Positions 1 through 12,441 of a stretch of DNA of 33,303 bases are shown one piece after another; position 1 is the first letter of the stretch, and the number at the start of each line of letters is the position of its first letter. This DNA is from Oscillospiraceae bacterium. GTDB lineage: Bacteria; Bacillota; Clostridia; Oscillospirales; Ruminococcaceae. The position numbers and the translations under genes were made by a program. The stretch spans positions 1-33,303 of the forward strand of contig WRLV01000019.1 of assembly GCA_009777445.1 (NCBI GenBank), read 5' to 3'. The notes under the pieces were generated by a model. The model made no database searches. It saw nothing but the letters and a program-made list of their open reading frames with translations, and had not been told where the DNA came from.

Positions 1-411
1 GCAGAGGAAGAAAAACGCATTTTTAAGGAAATTATTTCGCTCGTTGAGGGAATATCCGATGATGCGAAAAACAAGCTAATCAACAATATCGTCTTGGACT
101 TAACGCTCGACGGTTTGGCAGATGTGCTTTCAAACATTAAGTCAAAAGCTAAAATACATAACAGAGAGGAGTTGGATAAAGTTATGGATAACGTTGTACA
201 AAGAAAATACTATTTTAAACAGCTTGAGTGGTTGGATGAGGGCATGCAAAAAGGCATGCAAAAAGGCATGCAAAAAGGCATGCAAAAAGGCATGCAAAAA
301 GGCAGACAAGAAGGCATGCAAAAAGGCAGACAAGAAGGCATACAAGAAATCCTTGAAAAGCTTAAACGGGGCGGTATGTCTGATGAGGAGATTAATAAGT
401 TTTTGCAGTAA
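1..411 (+). CDS. Partial CDS (5' end outside window): C-terminal part of Rpn/PD-(D/E)XK-transposase-like protein with GMQKG repeat tail
   Basis: Frame open from base 1 (AEEEKRIFKEIISLVEG...), so the listed 94 start is probably internal. The tail (GMQKG)n-GRQEGIQEILEKLKRGGMSDEEINKFLQ nearly matches the tail of the ORF at 28169-29005. The catalytic region is not in the window. Confidence 0.6.
   Translation, partial: AEEEKRIFKEIISLVEGISDDAKNKLINNIVLDLTLDGLADVLSNIKSKAKIHNREELDKVMDNVVQRKYYFKQLEWLDEGMQKGMQKGMQKGMQKGMQKGRQEGMQKGRQEGIQEILEKLKRGGMSDEEINKFLQ
241..348 (+). repeat. Nine 12-bp coding tandem repeats (GGCATGCAAAAA / GGCAGACAAGAA)
   Basis: Direct reading: five perfect ggcatgcaaaaa units followed by four variants, in frame, encoding GMQK/GRQE. 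Confidence 0.95.
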
Positions 412-434
412 GTTCTGATTGGTTTTTGAAAAAT

Positions 435-489
435 GTAGGGGACGGGCTTGCCCGTCCCGAAAAAGATGTTTACAAGAAACGGGGTTGCC
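435..489. repeat. Dispersed palindromic element, copy 1 (GTAGGGGACGGGCTTGCCCGTCCC...AGATGTTTACAAGAAA)
   Basis: GGGACGGGC-TT-GCCCGTCCC palindrome at 439-458. The following AGATGTTTACAAGAAA resembles AGATGTTTGTAAGAGAA in the copy at 32893-32969. Confidence 0.8.
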
Positions 490-495
490 TAAAAA

Positions 496-672
496 ATGAA
501 ATCACCTTATACGCTCTTTGAAATAAAAGAAAAACTACGCCCTATATTTAACGAATCGCCTGTAGACAAAGCAATTCTTTTCGGCTCTTACGCAAAAGGC
601 AATCCGACTGTTTTAAGTGATGCCGATATAGTTATAGACAGCAAAGTTGCAGTAACTATTACAATTGAATAA
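496..672 (+). pseudogene. Truncated MNT-type nucleotidyltransferase (MntA-like antitoxin remnant), 58 aa
   Basis: MKSPYTLFEIKEKLRPIFNESPVDKAILFGSYAKGNPTVLSDADIVIDSK...: GSYAKG-x-SDxDIVID nucleotidyltransferase motif, then abrupt end (VAVTITIE*). Too short to appear in the ORF track; no HEPN partner follows. Confidence 0.65.
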
Positions 673-691
673 AATTTTTTTAAAAAAAACA

Positions 692-720
692 TTGACTTTG
701 CTGAATAGATATGGTATAAT
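692..720 (+). promoter_or_regulatory. SigA-type promoter (TTGACT-17-TATAAT, extended -10)
   Basis: TTGACT 692-697, TATAAT 715-720 with TGn immediately upstream; 5' of the ORF at 753. Confidence 0.75.
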
Positions 721-752
721 TTAACAAATATAACATTAAGGAGGAATTAAAA

Positions 753-1829
753 TTGAAAAATCCATGGCTTAAAACAATCGTCTCGTTAGTGACAGCCGCC
801 GCTCTTTGTGTCGGCATGGCATGTCTCACCGTCTCAGCGCAGGATACAGTATTCATCTCAATTGAAGACAAAAATGTTGATGCAACTGCAAAAAACATAG
901 AAATAAACGTGTCGGCAACAAACTTAGCGGCAAATGGCGGTTTGTTTTCCGGTTCGATTAATTTCGTTGTCCCCGATGGGTTGGTCTTGATAGAAATCAG
1001 AAATGCCTCGGGTGTCGGCGATGATTCTTGGAATGATGTTTCCGATGCTCGTGCTGTATTTACCCCCTCACCAACATACAACGGCTCTAATTTAACCACG
1101 CTCGTTTTAGATGTCGCCCCTGGCGCGGCGTTCGGCGATGTTTTTAATATTTCAATTAATAATGCTGATTTTGCATCGAGTAACTTAACTCCGATGCCCC
1201 TTGACCTTACAGACGTGGGCAAAATAACAATCGACGATGCTGATGTTCATGTTGGTTCAGTGACCACATCGTCCGGCGAGAATACTGTTGATGTCCCCGT
1301 GACTATTCAAGGCAACCCTGGAATTAACACCGCCGTGCTTCATTTTAATATTCCTGCCGGTTTAAGGCTGTTGGGGTTTAATCATGTCGGCGGTATGCGC
1401 TTGGGAGAATCTAATGTTACAGGGGCAAGCGTTGTGCTTTCTAATGAAAGCACGGACGAATATTACGGCACCCACCTTGTAACTTTGGAGTTGGAAATTT
1501 TAGATAAAAGCTTGATTGGCGTGCGGCAAGACATTTCAGTCAACACCCAATTTTCAAGTATATCTGACTCTAATGCAAGAACACTTAATGTTCAGTATGT
1601 CACCGGCGGAGTCACCGTGGTTGTAATCATTATGCGCGGTGATGCTAATCGTGACGGCGCAGTGAACGTGGCAGACATCACATATCTGAAAAGAGTGTTA
1701 GTAAGAATTCCCGGCTTCCCCTCTAATGAAGAATGTGATGTAAACAACGATGGCGTAATCAATGCGGCAGACTTGACTTACTTGAAAGGGCATATAACGG
1801 GGCGACCGGGGTTTCCGCTTAATAATTGA
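753..1829 (+). CDS. Secreted dockerin type I protein with cohesin-like beta-sandwich regions
   Basis: TTG start after AAGGAGGAATT; signal peptide (MKNPWLKTIVSLVTAAALCVGMACLTVSA); two cohesin-like segments; C-terminal dockerin GDANRDGAVNVADITYLKRVL...CDVNNDGVINAADLTYLKGHI. Confidence 0.85.
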   Translation: MKNPWLKTIVSLVTAAALCVGMACLTVSAQDTVFISIEDKNVDATAKNIEINVSATNLAANGGLFSGSINFVVPDGLVLIEIRNASGVGDDSWNDVSDARAVFTPSPTYNGSNLTTLVLDVAPGAAFGDVFNISINNADFASSNLTPMPLDLTDVGKITIDDADVHVGSVTTSSGENTVDVPVTIQGNPGINTAVLHFNIPAGLRLLGFNHVGGMRLGESNVTGASVVLSNESTDEYYGTHLVTLELEILDKSLIGVRQDISVNTQFSSISDSNARTLNVQYVTGGVTVVVIIMRGDANRDGAVNVADITYLKRVLVRIPGFPSNEECDVNNDGVINAADLTYLKGHITGRPGFPLNN

Positions 1830-1861
1830 CGGTTTTCATTTAATAACGACATCTAAATAAA

Positions 1862-1899
1862 CACCGCCGCCCGACACTTTTTGGTGTCGGGCGGTGTAA
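1862..1899. terminator. Bidirectional intrinsic terminator between convergent genes
   Basis: caccgccgcccgacac-ttttt-ggtgtcgggcggtg strong stem between convergent ORFs ending at 1829(+) and 1905(-). Confidence 0.75.
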
Positions 1900-1904
1900 T
1901 TAGT

Positions 1905-2987
1905 TTATCTATCTCCAAAAACCCAAGTAAGTTCGTCTTCAGTAATATCTCCATCGCAATTTTTGGCAATAAGCCTAACAAGCTCTTCCCATTTTTTGCA
2001 AGCTTCTTTATACTCATCACTTGAAATTTCTTTACCACAATACAATCTCTCGCGTTCTTCCAACAACAATCGCATAAAATAAAGTGCTTCTCGTTCTTTG
2101 TGCGGAAAATCAATGATGGCATGCTTGTCATACTTATGCATAGCGTGACAAACGACATGCGCTAACTCATGCGCGATTATTGCTCTTTGTATGCTTAATG
2201 CATCTTCTTCCCACTTATCGTGCAAAGAAGATTTAATGTTTTCCAAAGAAGTATAGAGTATACTATGCGTTACTACATTTGGCTGTTGTTTTTCATCTAT
2301 GTTAGTCCTAAGCTCTCCTTTGGGTTTGATAATTTTGCAAGTTTCGAGTGTTTTGAAACGCACCTTTACTCCTTTGGTTTTTTCTATGTATTCAGAGATA
2401 AGCCGCATTTCACAATCAAAAATATTAGATTCTACTTTTGGAGTTTTAAAAATCTCATTAAAAATTTCATCTATAAAATTTCTTTTATACCTATCAATTT
2501 TATTTGACTCGTAACCTGTGAGTATACTGCTCACTTGTTTTGATACATCTGTCGGAGAAAATTCGTATTTTTTTCTTAAAATAGCACCATTAGGCATTTC
2601 TGAATAAAGAAGCAAAAATTTTTCCGCGAGATAACAGTTCTCATTAAAATCACTATTAGGGCTTTTGTTTATGCTTATAGGTATATGACTTAAAACAACC
2701 TTCGCTAATCCCAAAGCGACAAAAACACATTCTTCATAATGCTTGCCTGTTTTTTTATAATGTATCTCTATGTCATCGTCTTTGACGATAACTTTAGCAG
2801 ACGTGTCCGAAATAGCGATTAAGCTAATAGCCTTCCCCAAATTTTCCTCTGCATAGCCTCTAACCATACGACAGGCATATGCTAAATGCTCAGAGCGCGC
2901 AGGGGAAAGCTGAATGTCTTCGAGCAATTTTTTTATATTTTCTTTTTCCATTTTCAATACAGGGGTTTGATTTTCGCGCTCTTTCAT
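1905..2987 (-). CDS. Hypothetical protein with HExxH zinc-metallopeptidase motif
   Basis: 360 aa ORF with RBS AAAGGACG; motif AIIAHELAHVVCHAMHKYDKH...KEREALYFMRLLLEERERL. Family not recognised further. Confidence 0.7.
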   Translation of the reverse strand: MKERENQTPVLKMEKENIKKLLEDIQLSPARSEHLAYACRMVRGYAEENLGKAISLIAISDTSAKVIVKDDDIEIHYKKTGKHYEECVFVALGLAKVVLSHIPISINKSPNSDFNENCYLAEKFLLLYSEMPNGAILRKKYEFSPTDVSKQVSSILTGYESNKIDRYKRNFIDEIFNEIFKTPKVESNIFDCEMRLISEYIEKTKGVKVRFKTLETCKIIKPKGELRTNIDEKQQPNVVTHSILYTSLENIKSSLHDKWEEDALSIQRAIIAHELAHVVCHAMHKYDKHAIIDFPHKEREALYFMRLLLEERERLYCGKEISSDEYKEACKKWEELVRLIAKNCDGDITEDELTWVFGDR

Positions 2988-3072
2988 GTTTTTCGTCCTT
3001 TAAAAATTTTAATTGTGTTTTTCAAACAAAACAAAGTGAACGGTTAAAAAACCGCCACTAACAACTTAAATA

Positions 3073-3318
3073 TTATTTAGCTTCTTCTCTTTCTTTGTTA
3101 TTCAATATCAACTGTTCTATAGTAACGTTATAGTCTTCATCAAGCGTTAATTTCCCAAAACTGTAAGTCTCTCTTATTCCCATGAAATTGTACAAGATTT
3201 TTAAACATTCTCTCTTATCGGTTATATCCAACCCAAATCCGGCTAATTCTTTTTCCACATCTTCCGGAGTAAAACATTTGCCCAACGAGTCTAATACTAA
3301 AATAGGCATGGTAAACAT
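3073..3318 (-). CDS. Hypothetical small protein (81 aa), apparently co-transcribed with the HExxH gene
   Basis: Good RBS (GGGAGGAATCGAAATATG); same strand, 85 bp upstream of the HExxH ORF. Confidence 0.65.
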   Translation of the reverse strand: MFTMPILVLDSLGKCFTPEDVEKELAGFGLDITDKRECLKILYNFMGIRETYSFGKLTLDEDYNVTIEQLILNNKEREEAK

Positions 3319-3459
3319 ATTTCGATTCCTCCCTTTGATTAGTTCTTCTATTATATCATCATTTTATTCATTTGTAAAGTGTTTTTAAAATATTCCACAA
3401 AAAATCTATTTTTCTCACAAAAGACACAATAAAACTCAAGCCTAATTTATGCAAAATTG

Positions 3460-3906
3460 TCATTTAACCCCAATCCCCAACCAATAACAAACCCCATCAT
3501 CATCACCATAATACCCCTCGCGCACTGCTATTTTTTTAAAGCCGCATCGCTCATAAAGCTTTATTGCGGCTTTGTTTTTGCTTGCCACTTCGAGGAAGAT
3601 TTTCTTTTGATTTCGCTCTTTGCATTTGTGTATAAACTCTCTAAGCAACAACTCCCCTATTCTGCGATTGCGGTGTTCGGGTAGCACGCAAATTCTGTGC
3701 AGTTCGCACTCGTCGGCTATGCGTGTTCCTAACGCATAGCCAGTTATTTGCGGCTCTTTTTTACTGCCGTCATCGTGGAATACTACAATAGAATATTCGC
3801 TCTCTAAAGCTGTTTTAATCGCTTGAAGGCTCCATGGGTTTTTGAAACAGAGAGTTTCAAGTTTTTCAAGTTGCTCAAGTTTTTTAAGTTTTTCAGTGAG
3901 ATTCAT
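3460..3906 (-). CDS. rimI: Ribosomal-protein-alanine N-acetyltransferase (GNAT)
   Basis: GNAT motifs VLPEHRNRRIGELLLREFI and VASKNKAAIKLYERCGFKKIAVREGYY; overlaps the polA 3' end by 14 bp. Confidence 0.85.
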   Translation of the reverse strand: MNLTEKLKKLEQLEKLETLCFKNPWSLQAIKTALESEYSIVVFHDDGSKKEPQITGYALGTRIADECELHRICVLPEHRNRRIGELLLREFIHKCKERNQKKIFLEVASKNKAAIKLYERCGFKKIAVREGYYGDDDGVCYWLGIGVK

Positions 3907-6312
3907 ACCAACTCCTTGCTGTTTTCACTTGCGCCACAAGAGCAACGGGTTCAACTTTCTCCATCTCTTCTTTCAGCACATCTTTCACACGAAGAGCCAC
4001 GCCTTCGTCGCACTCGACTATAAGCTCGTCATGCACCTGCATAATCAGTTTGGCAGGTAACGCTTCTTCTTTTAAACGGCGGTGAATTGAAAGCATAGCG
4101 AGCTTGATTATATCGGCGGCAGTTCCCTGAATGGGGGTGTTCATTGCCATTCGTTTGCCTGCCGATTGTATGTTTTTGTTTGAAGAGCGTAATTCGGGGA
4201 TATAACGCCGTCTGCCGAAAAGCGTTTCTACATAGCCGTTTTGCGTTGCGTTACGCACTACACATTCCATAAAATCACGAACGCCATGATACTTTTCAAG
4301 ATAATTTTTGATATAAGAATCCGCCTGCGCAACGCTCACACCGATGTCTTTCGATAGCGAAAACGCGCCTATGCCGTATACTATTCCGAAGTTAACCGCT
4401 TTAGCGGCAGTTCGCATTTCGGGAGTCACCCATTCGGGCGGCTGGTTGAATACTTGCGCCGCAGTAATTGTGTGTATATCCGCGCCATCGGCGAACGCCT
4501 TTTGCATTAACTCATCGCCTGACATATGCGCCAACACCCTAAGCTCAATTTGCGAATAGTCGGCATCAACTAATATTTTGCCCTCATCGGCTATAAAAAA
4601 CTTTCTCATCTCTCTTCCGCGCGCGGTTCTGACGGGAATGTTTTGAAGGTTCGGCTCTGTGCTTGAAATTCGCCCTGTTCGAGTTTCTGTTTGCTTAAAA
4701 GTTGTGCGTATGCGCGAATCTGTTGGGGACACCTGTTTAAGCAAGCCCTCAACATAAGTCGAATTTAGTTTAGTCAGCGTGCGATATTCGCCGATAAGCG
4801 GAATAATCGGGTGCTTATTCGTCAAGCTCTCAAGCACATCAGCGTTGGTAGAATAGCCTGTTTTGGTCTTTTTCCCACCGGGGAGTTTCAAAGTCTCGAA
4901 CAAGACAAGCCCTAACTGTTTGGGAGAGCTTACGTTAAACTCACATTGCGAAAGCGCGAAAATCTTCTGTTCAACATCGGCGATGTCAGTTTTAAGTTGC
5001 GCGCCGAAATTTTCAAGCCCTTGCGTATCAAGTTTAATGCCGCTTTGTTCCATGCAGACAAGCACTTCGCTTAACGGGATTTCAATGTTTTTGAGGATTG
5101 TCTGTAGCCCCTCTTGCTCAATTCGCGCTGATAGCAACTCGTTAAGCCTTTGAACCGCCCCCACAGGGTTGTCGCTTAAATTCACACCATACTCATCACA
5201 AAGGCGTGGCAGGCTATAATCATTCGCATTTGCGTTAAGCAGATATGCCGCTAAGGTGGTGTCGAACGTCACATTTTTGAGATTTATTTCATTTGGGGCG
5301 GCGTGCTTCCAAAGTGATTTTATGTTAAAAGTTTGCTTTTCGTTATTATTATTTTTGAAAAGAATAGAAGAAAAATCAGCCTGTGAGTTATTGTAAATAA
5401 CAGCAGGTTTTTCACGCTCTGCCACCGCCGGCGCGGCGGTTGCCACCGGCGGCTCGCCGGGTGGGTTGCTGATTTTTTTAATTAGCGCGAACATTTCAAG
5501 TTCGGTGAGCAAGGTTGTTAGTTTTTGGTTGTCGGTGTTTTTCAAGTGATAGTCTGTGAGGGTTGTTGAAATTGGAACTTGTTTGTTTATTTCACCTAAC
5601 TTTCTGCTTAGAAACGCCATTTCTTTCCCCGTGTTGAGTTTTTTATAGTTTGTCGCGCTAAGAGAGATGACTTCGATATGCTCATAGATATAATCAAGCC
5701 CACCGTATTTTTGAATTAATGCAAGCGCGGTCTTCTCACCGATGCCCGCAACGCCGGGGATATTATCACTGCTATCCCCCTGCAATGCCTTTACGTCAAT
5801 GAGTTTCGCCGGTTCTAAACCGAACTGTTCTTCAATTTCTTTCGGGGTATAAATGACATCCTCTTTGGTCTTTGAAAGATGTAATGTCACGTTGTCTGTG
5901 ACAAGTTGCAGAGCATCGCGGTCGCCTGTAGCAATAACACAGCGCGTGTCGGCTAAGTCGGCGTGGTGAGAGAGCGTGCCTATAATATCGTCTGCTTCAA
6001 AGCCTTCTTTTTCTAACACAGTAACGCCAAGCGCGTTTAATATTTCCTTGATGTAAGGGATTTGAACTGCTAAATCATCGGGCATTCCCTTTCTGTTTGC
6101 CTTATATTCGGCGAACATTTCTTTTCTGAATGTCGGGGCGCGCATATCAAAAGCCGCCACCACGGCATCGGGTGAATATTTTTTAGTCAATTTAAGATAA
6201 GTGTTGAAAAATCCCGTTATCGCGTGAGTAAAAACCCCCTTCTTATTTGAAAGGGGGCGTATTGCATAAAAACAGCGATTAGCTATACTATTCGCATCGA
6301 TTAAAAGCAGTT

Positions 6313-6316
<4 letters not shown>
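3893..6316 (-). CDS. polA: DNA polymerase I
   Basis: 5'-3' exonuclease N-terminus ([16 protein letters not shown]), pol A motifs ([31 protein letters not shown]); middle 3'-5' exonuclease-like domain looks degenerate. Confidence 0.97.
5428..5461. repeat. GC-rich palindromic repeat pair inside the polA coding sequence
   Basis: gccaccgccggcgcggcggttgccaccggcggctcgccgg; shares TTGCCACCGGCGGCTCGCCG with the complement of 21318-21338. Confidence 0.7.
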
Positions 6317-7926
<1,610 letters not shown>

Positions 7927-7934
7927 TTTTAGAC

Positions 7935-8351
7935 TTATCCTCCCGCCACATCAATGCGATTGAGGGCGCGTTTGAGTTTAAATTCCGCGATACACAACTC
8001 GCGTTGGTCAGATGAGCTGTTTTCTGTAAACGACTTAAGTTTTTCTTCGGTCTGTGTTTTTGCAAGTTCGGCGCGTTCAAGGTCAATCTCATCGCTCCAC
8101 TCACAGCTTTGGGTGAGGATAACGGTTTTGTCTTTTTCGACATTAACCACACCACCCGAAATAGCGGCGACACGCGAAGTTTTATCAGGAAAATTGATTT
8201 TAATTTTTCCAATCACCAAAGCCGCCGCATAAAGTTCATGTCGCGCTAAAATTCCCTTGTCGCCGGTCGTAGTGCGCAACACAACGCCAACGCTCATGTC
8301 GTCAAAAAACACACCGCTCGGGGTAACAATCTGAAGTTTAAAAGGATTCAT
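7935..8351 (-). CDS. atpC: ATP synthase F1 epsilon subunit
   Basis: [33 protein letters not shown]...; position after atpD. Confidence 0.95.
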   Translation of the reverse strand: MNPFKLQIVTPSGVFFDDMSVGVVLRTTTGDKGILARHELYAAALVIGKIKINFPDKTSRVAAISGGVVNVEKDKTVILTQSCEWSDEIDLERAELAKTQTEEKLKSFTENSSSDQRELCIAEFKLKRALNRIDVAGG

Positions 8352-8368
8352 GCTCTGTTCGCCTCCTG

Positions 8369-9784
<1,416 letters not shown>

Positions 9785-9838
9785 TTACAAAGGCAATCCT
9801 GCGCGTGAGCTATCGCAAATAAAGCCTACGTGTTCTCG

Positions 9839-9875
9839 GTTTGCCCCCGCCGGCTCGGCGGTCTGCCATCGCCGG
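9839..9875. repeat. GC-rich palindromic repeat directly after the atpG stop codon
   Basis: ggtttgcccccgccggctcggcggtctgccatcgccgg; same family as the polA-internal and 21318-21338 repeats, with C/G swaps in the stem. Confidence 0.6.
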
Positions 9876-10733
9876 TTAAATTGCGTTTGCGCCGGAAACT
9901 ATTTCGTTGATTTCGTTGGTGATTTTTTCTTGCCTTGCACGGTTATAGAGTAATGACAAATCTTCTATCATTTGCTGTGCGTTGTCGGTAGCACTTTCCA
10001 TTGCTATGCGGCGCGCACTTTGCTCACAAGCATAAGACTCACAAACAGCGCAAAAGACAATACTCAATAAAAATTGAGGTATAATTCGTTCAAAAACAGC
10101 CTCGGGCGACGGGTCATAATCGGTGAGCGAAATTGGCTTTGAACCCTTGTCGCTTTCGGTGTCAACCGGAACAAGTTTAAACTTAGTCGGGTTCTGCTGT
10201 AAAGACGAAACAAACGTGGTATAGAAAATGCTGACCTCGTCTACTTCACCGCCTTTGAACATATTAACCGCTGTTACGGCAATGTCAGAGCAATACCCCA
10301 CTTTCAAATTTTCGGCAAAGCCCGGGTATTTTTGAATGACATCATAGCCGTTTTTCTCGAAATAGTCTATGGTTTTTTTGCCAATGGCGATTATTTTCGG
10401 CTTTGCTGTGTCGTCTTTACATTCGGCGGCGACCATTTTAAATACGTTTGAGTTATAGCCGCCCGCAAGCCCACGGTCACCCGCGACAACAACAAACAGG
10501 CGATTTTTAATTTCCCGTTTCTTGGTGAAAACGCTCGTGCCGACTCCATCACCTTGCGCTATTTTGTTTAGCATTTCATACTGCGCCTCAAAATAAGGAC
10601 GCGCATTCTCAGCGCGTTGCTTTGCCTTGCGCTGTTTTGACGATGCCACTAATTCCATCGCTTTGGTAATTTGCTTAGTTGATTTTACGCTTTTTATTCG
10701 ACGCTTGATTGCTTTCATATTACCTGATGCCAA
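9876..10733 (-). CDS. atpG: ATP synthase F1 gamma subunit
   Basis: MKAIKRRIKSVKSTKQITKAMELVASSK...; C-terminal ESATDNAQQMIEDLSLLYNRARQEKITNEINEIVSGANAI. Confidence 0.98.
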   Translation of the reverse strand: MASGNMKAIKRRIKSVKSTKQITKAMELVASSKQRKAKQRAENARPYFEAQYEMLNKIAQGDGVGTSVFTKKREIKNRLFVVVAGDRGLAGGYNSNVFKMVAAECKDDTAKPKIIAIGKKTIDYFEKNGYDVIQKYPGFAENLKVGYCSDIAVTAVNMFKGGEVDEVSIFYTTFVSSLQQNPTKFKLVPVDTESDKGSKPISLTDYDPSPEAVFERIIPQFLLSIVFCAVCESYACEQSARRIAMESATDNAQQMIEDLSLLYNRARQEKITNEINEIVSGANAI

Positions 10734-10761
10734 AAAATCACCGCCTATCTTTTAATACTAA

Positions 10762-10887
10762 TTAAAGAGTTCCGTCCATATACGGTTGTCTGTTCATTTT
10801 CAGAACAAAGTCAACCACTGACAAAACCAACACCATAGCGGACAATGACACCGCCACAATACTCATAACTAATGCAGCTTTAACCAT
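10762..10887 (-). CDS. Small single-TM protein (41 aa) between atpA and atpG
   Basis: MVKAALVMSIVAVSLSAMVLVLSVVDFVLKMNRQPYMDGTL*; ATG 4 nt after the atpA stop; AGAAGGTG RBS inside the atpA 3' end. Below the ORF-track size cut-off. Confidence 0.7.
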   Translation of the reverse strand: MVKAALVMSIVAVSLSAMVLVLSVVDFVLKMNRQPYMDGTL

Positions 10888-10891
10888 ACTT

Positions 10892-12412
10892 TCAAAGCAC
10901 CTTCTCTTTTATAAATTTTTCGGTAAAGTGTTTGAGCGCGTTCTTCAAGTCGTCTTCGATTTGAAGAGTCAACACTTTCTCTTTTTTGAGAGTGGTTTTT
11001 AAATCGCCTTGAGAAGTTTCGATATACTCAAATAATTCACTCTCATATTGAGCAACAAGGCTCACCGGAATTTCTTTTAAATAGTCGTTAATAACGGCAT
11101 AAATTATAAAGATTTGGTCTTCAACGGTGTAAGGAGAGCTTTGTTTTTGTTTGAGCACTTCAACTATTCTCTCACCCTTTGCAAGACGGTTTTTGGTGTC
11201 GGTATCAAGGTCTGAACCAAACTGAGCGAACGCTTGCAACTCGCGATATTGTGAATATTCGAGTTTCAAAGGGCCCGACACTTTTCTCATCGCTTTGATT
11301 TGAGCGTTACCGCCCACACGCGACACTGACACGCCCGGGTTTACCGCAGGGCGTATTCCGGCGTTAAAGAGTTCGGTCTCAAGAAAGATTTGCCCGTCTG
11401 TGATTGAAATAACGTTAGTCGGGATATAGGCGGAAATGTCACCCGCTTGGGTTTCGATAATCGGCAACGCGGTTAGTGAACCGCCGCCGTAATCTTTGTT
11501 CAGGTTAGCGGCGCGCTCTAACAATCTTGAATGAAGATAGAACACATCGCCGGGATAAGCCTCACGCCCCGGTGGTCTTTTCAGCAACAGCGAGAGTGCG
11601 CGATAAGCCACGGCGTGTTTAGACAAATCGTCATAAATGATAAGTACATCTTTACCCTTGTCCATAAAATATTCGCCCATAGCGCAACCCGAATAGGGTG
11701 CGATATAAAGCAAGGGGGCAGGCTCAGAAGCGTTCGCCGCAACAACAATCGAATAGTCTAATGCGCCCGCATTTCTAAGCGTTTCAACAGCCGTCGCAAC
11801 GGTAGAGCTTTTTTGCCCGATTGCGACATAAATGCAGATTACGCCTGTTCCCTTTTGATTTATAATAGTGTCTAATGCAATGGTGGTTTTCCCCGTTTGG
11901 CGGTCGCCGATAATAAGCTCACGCTGACCTCTGCCAATGGGAATCATAGAGTCAATCGCCTTAATCCCTGTTTGAAGAGGGACATTTACCGTTTGACGGG
12001 TGATAATACCCGGGGCGATTTTTTCAATTGGCCTTGTTTCTTTTGCTAAGACGGGGCCTTTTCCGTCAACGGGTTGCCCTAACGAGTTTACCACGCGCCC
12101 CAACATTTCATCACCAACGGGAACAGCTATGATTTTTCCGGTGCGTTTAACAATCGCCCCTTCTTTAATTTCTCCGTCAGAGCCTAACATAACCGCGCCC
12201 ACAAAATCTTGCTCAAGGTTAAGCGCGATACACTTTACTCCGTTCTCAAACTCCAAGAGCTCGTTGAGCATACACTTTTCAAGACCATGTATGCGGACAA
12301 TTCCGTCACCGACAGTTACAACAGTTCCCGTGTCGGCAAAGCGAATTTTCGTGTCAAAGCTTTTAATCTGCTCTTTTATTACAGCAGTAATTTCATCCGG
12401 ACGTAAATTCAT
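10892..12412 (-). CDS. atpA: ATP synthase F1 alpha subunit
   Basis: [18 protein letters not shown] Walker [37 protein letters not shown]. Confidence 0.99.
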   Translation of the reverse strand: MNLRPDEITAVIKEQIKSFDTKIRFADTGTVVTVGDGIVRIHGLEKCMLNELLEFENGVKCIALNLEQDFVGAVMLGSDGEIKEGAIVKRTGKIIAVPVGDEMLGRVVNSLGQPVDGKGPVLAKETRPIEKIAPGIITRQTVNVPLQTGIKAIDSMIPIGRGQRELIIGDRQTGKTTIALDTIINQKGTGVICIYVAIGQKSSTVATAVETLRNAGALDYSIVVAANASEPAPLLYIAPYSGCAMGEYFMDKGKDVLIIYDDLSKHAVAYRALSLLLKRPPGREAYPGDVFYLHSRLLERAANLNKDYGGGSLTALPIIETQAGDISAYIPTNVISITDGQIFLETELFNAGIRPAVNPGVSVSRVGGNAQIKAMRKVSGPLKLEYSQYRELQAFAQFGSDLDTDTKNRLAKGERIVEVLKQKQSSPYTVEDQIFIIYAVINDYLKEIPVSLVAQYESELFEYIETSQGDLKTTLKKEKVLTLQIEDDLKNALKHFTEKFIKEKVL

Positions 12413-12441
12413 GTCTTTCGAGCTGTCCTTTCATAAATTAT

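Noticed and set aside
122-418. Alternative-frame ORFs 122-418(+) and 142-345(-) over the Rpn-like tail
   Set aside because: They exist because the 12-bp repeat lacks stops in other frames (CKKACKKA / HAFLHAFL); the GMQKG frame matches two other paralogs.
439-458. GGGACGGGC palindromes as plain rho-independent terminators
   Set aside because: No U-tract follows the stems, and copies 1 and 3 share sequence outside the palindrome; repeat-element interpretation preferred, though a secondary terminator role is possible.
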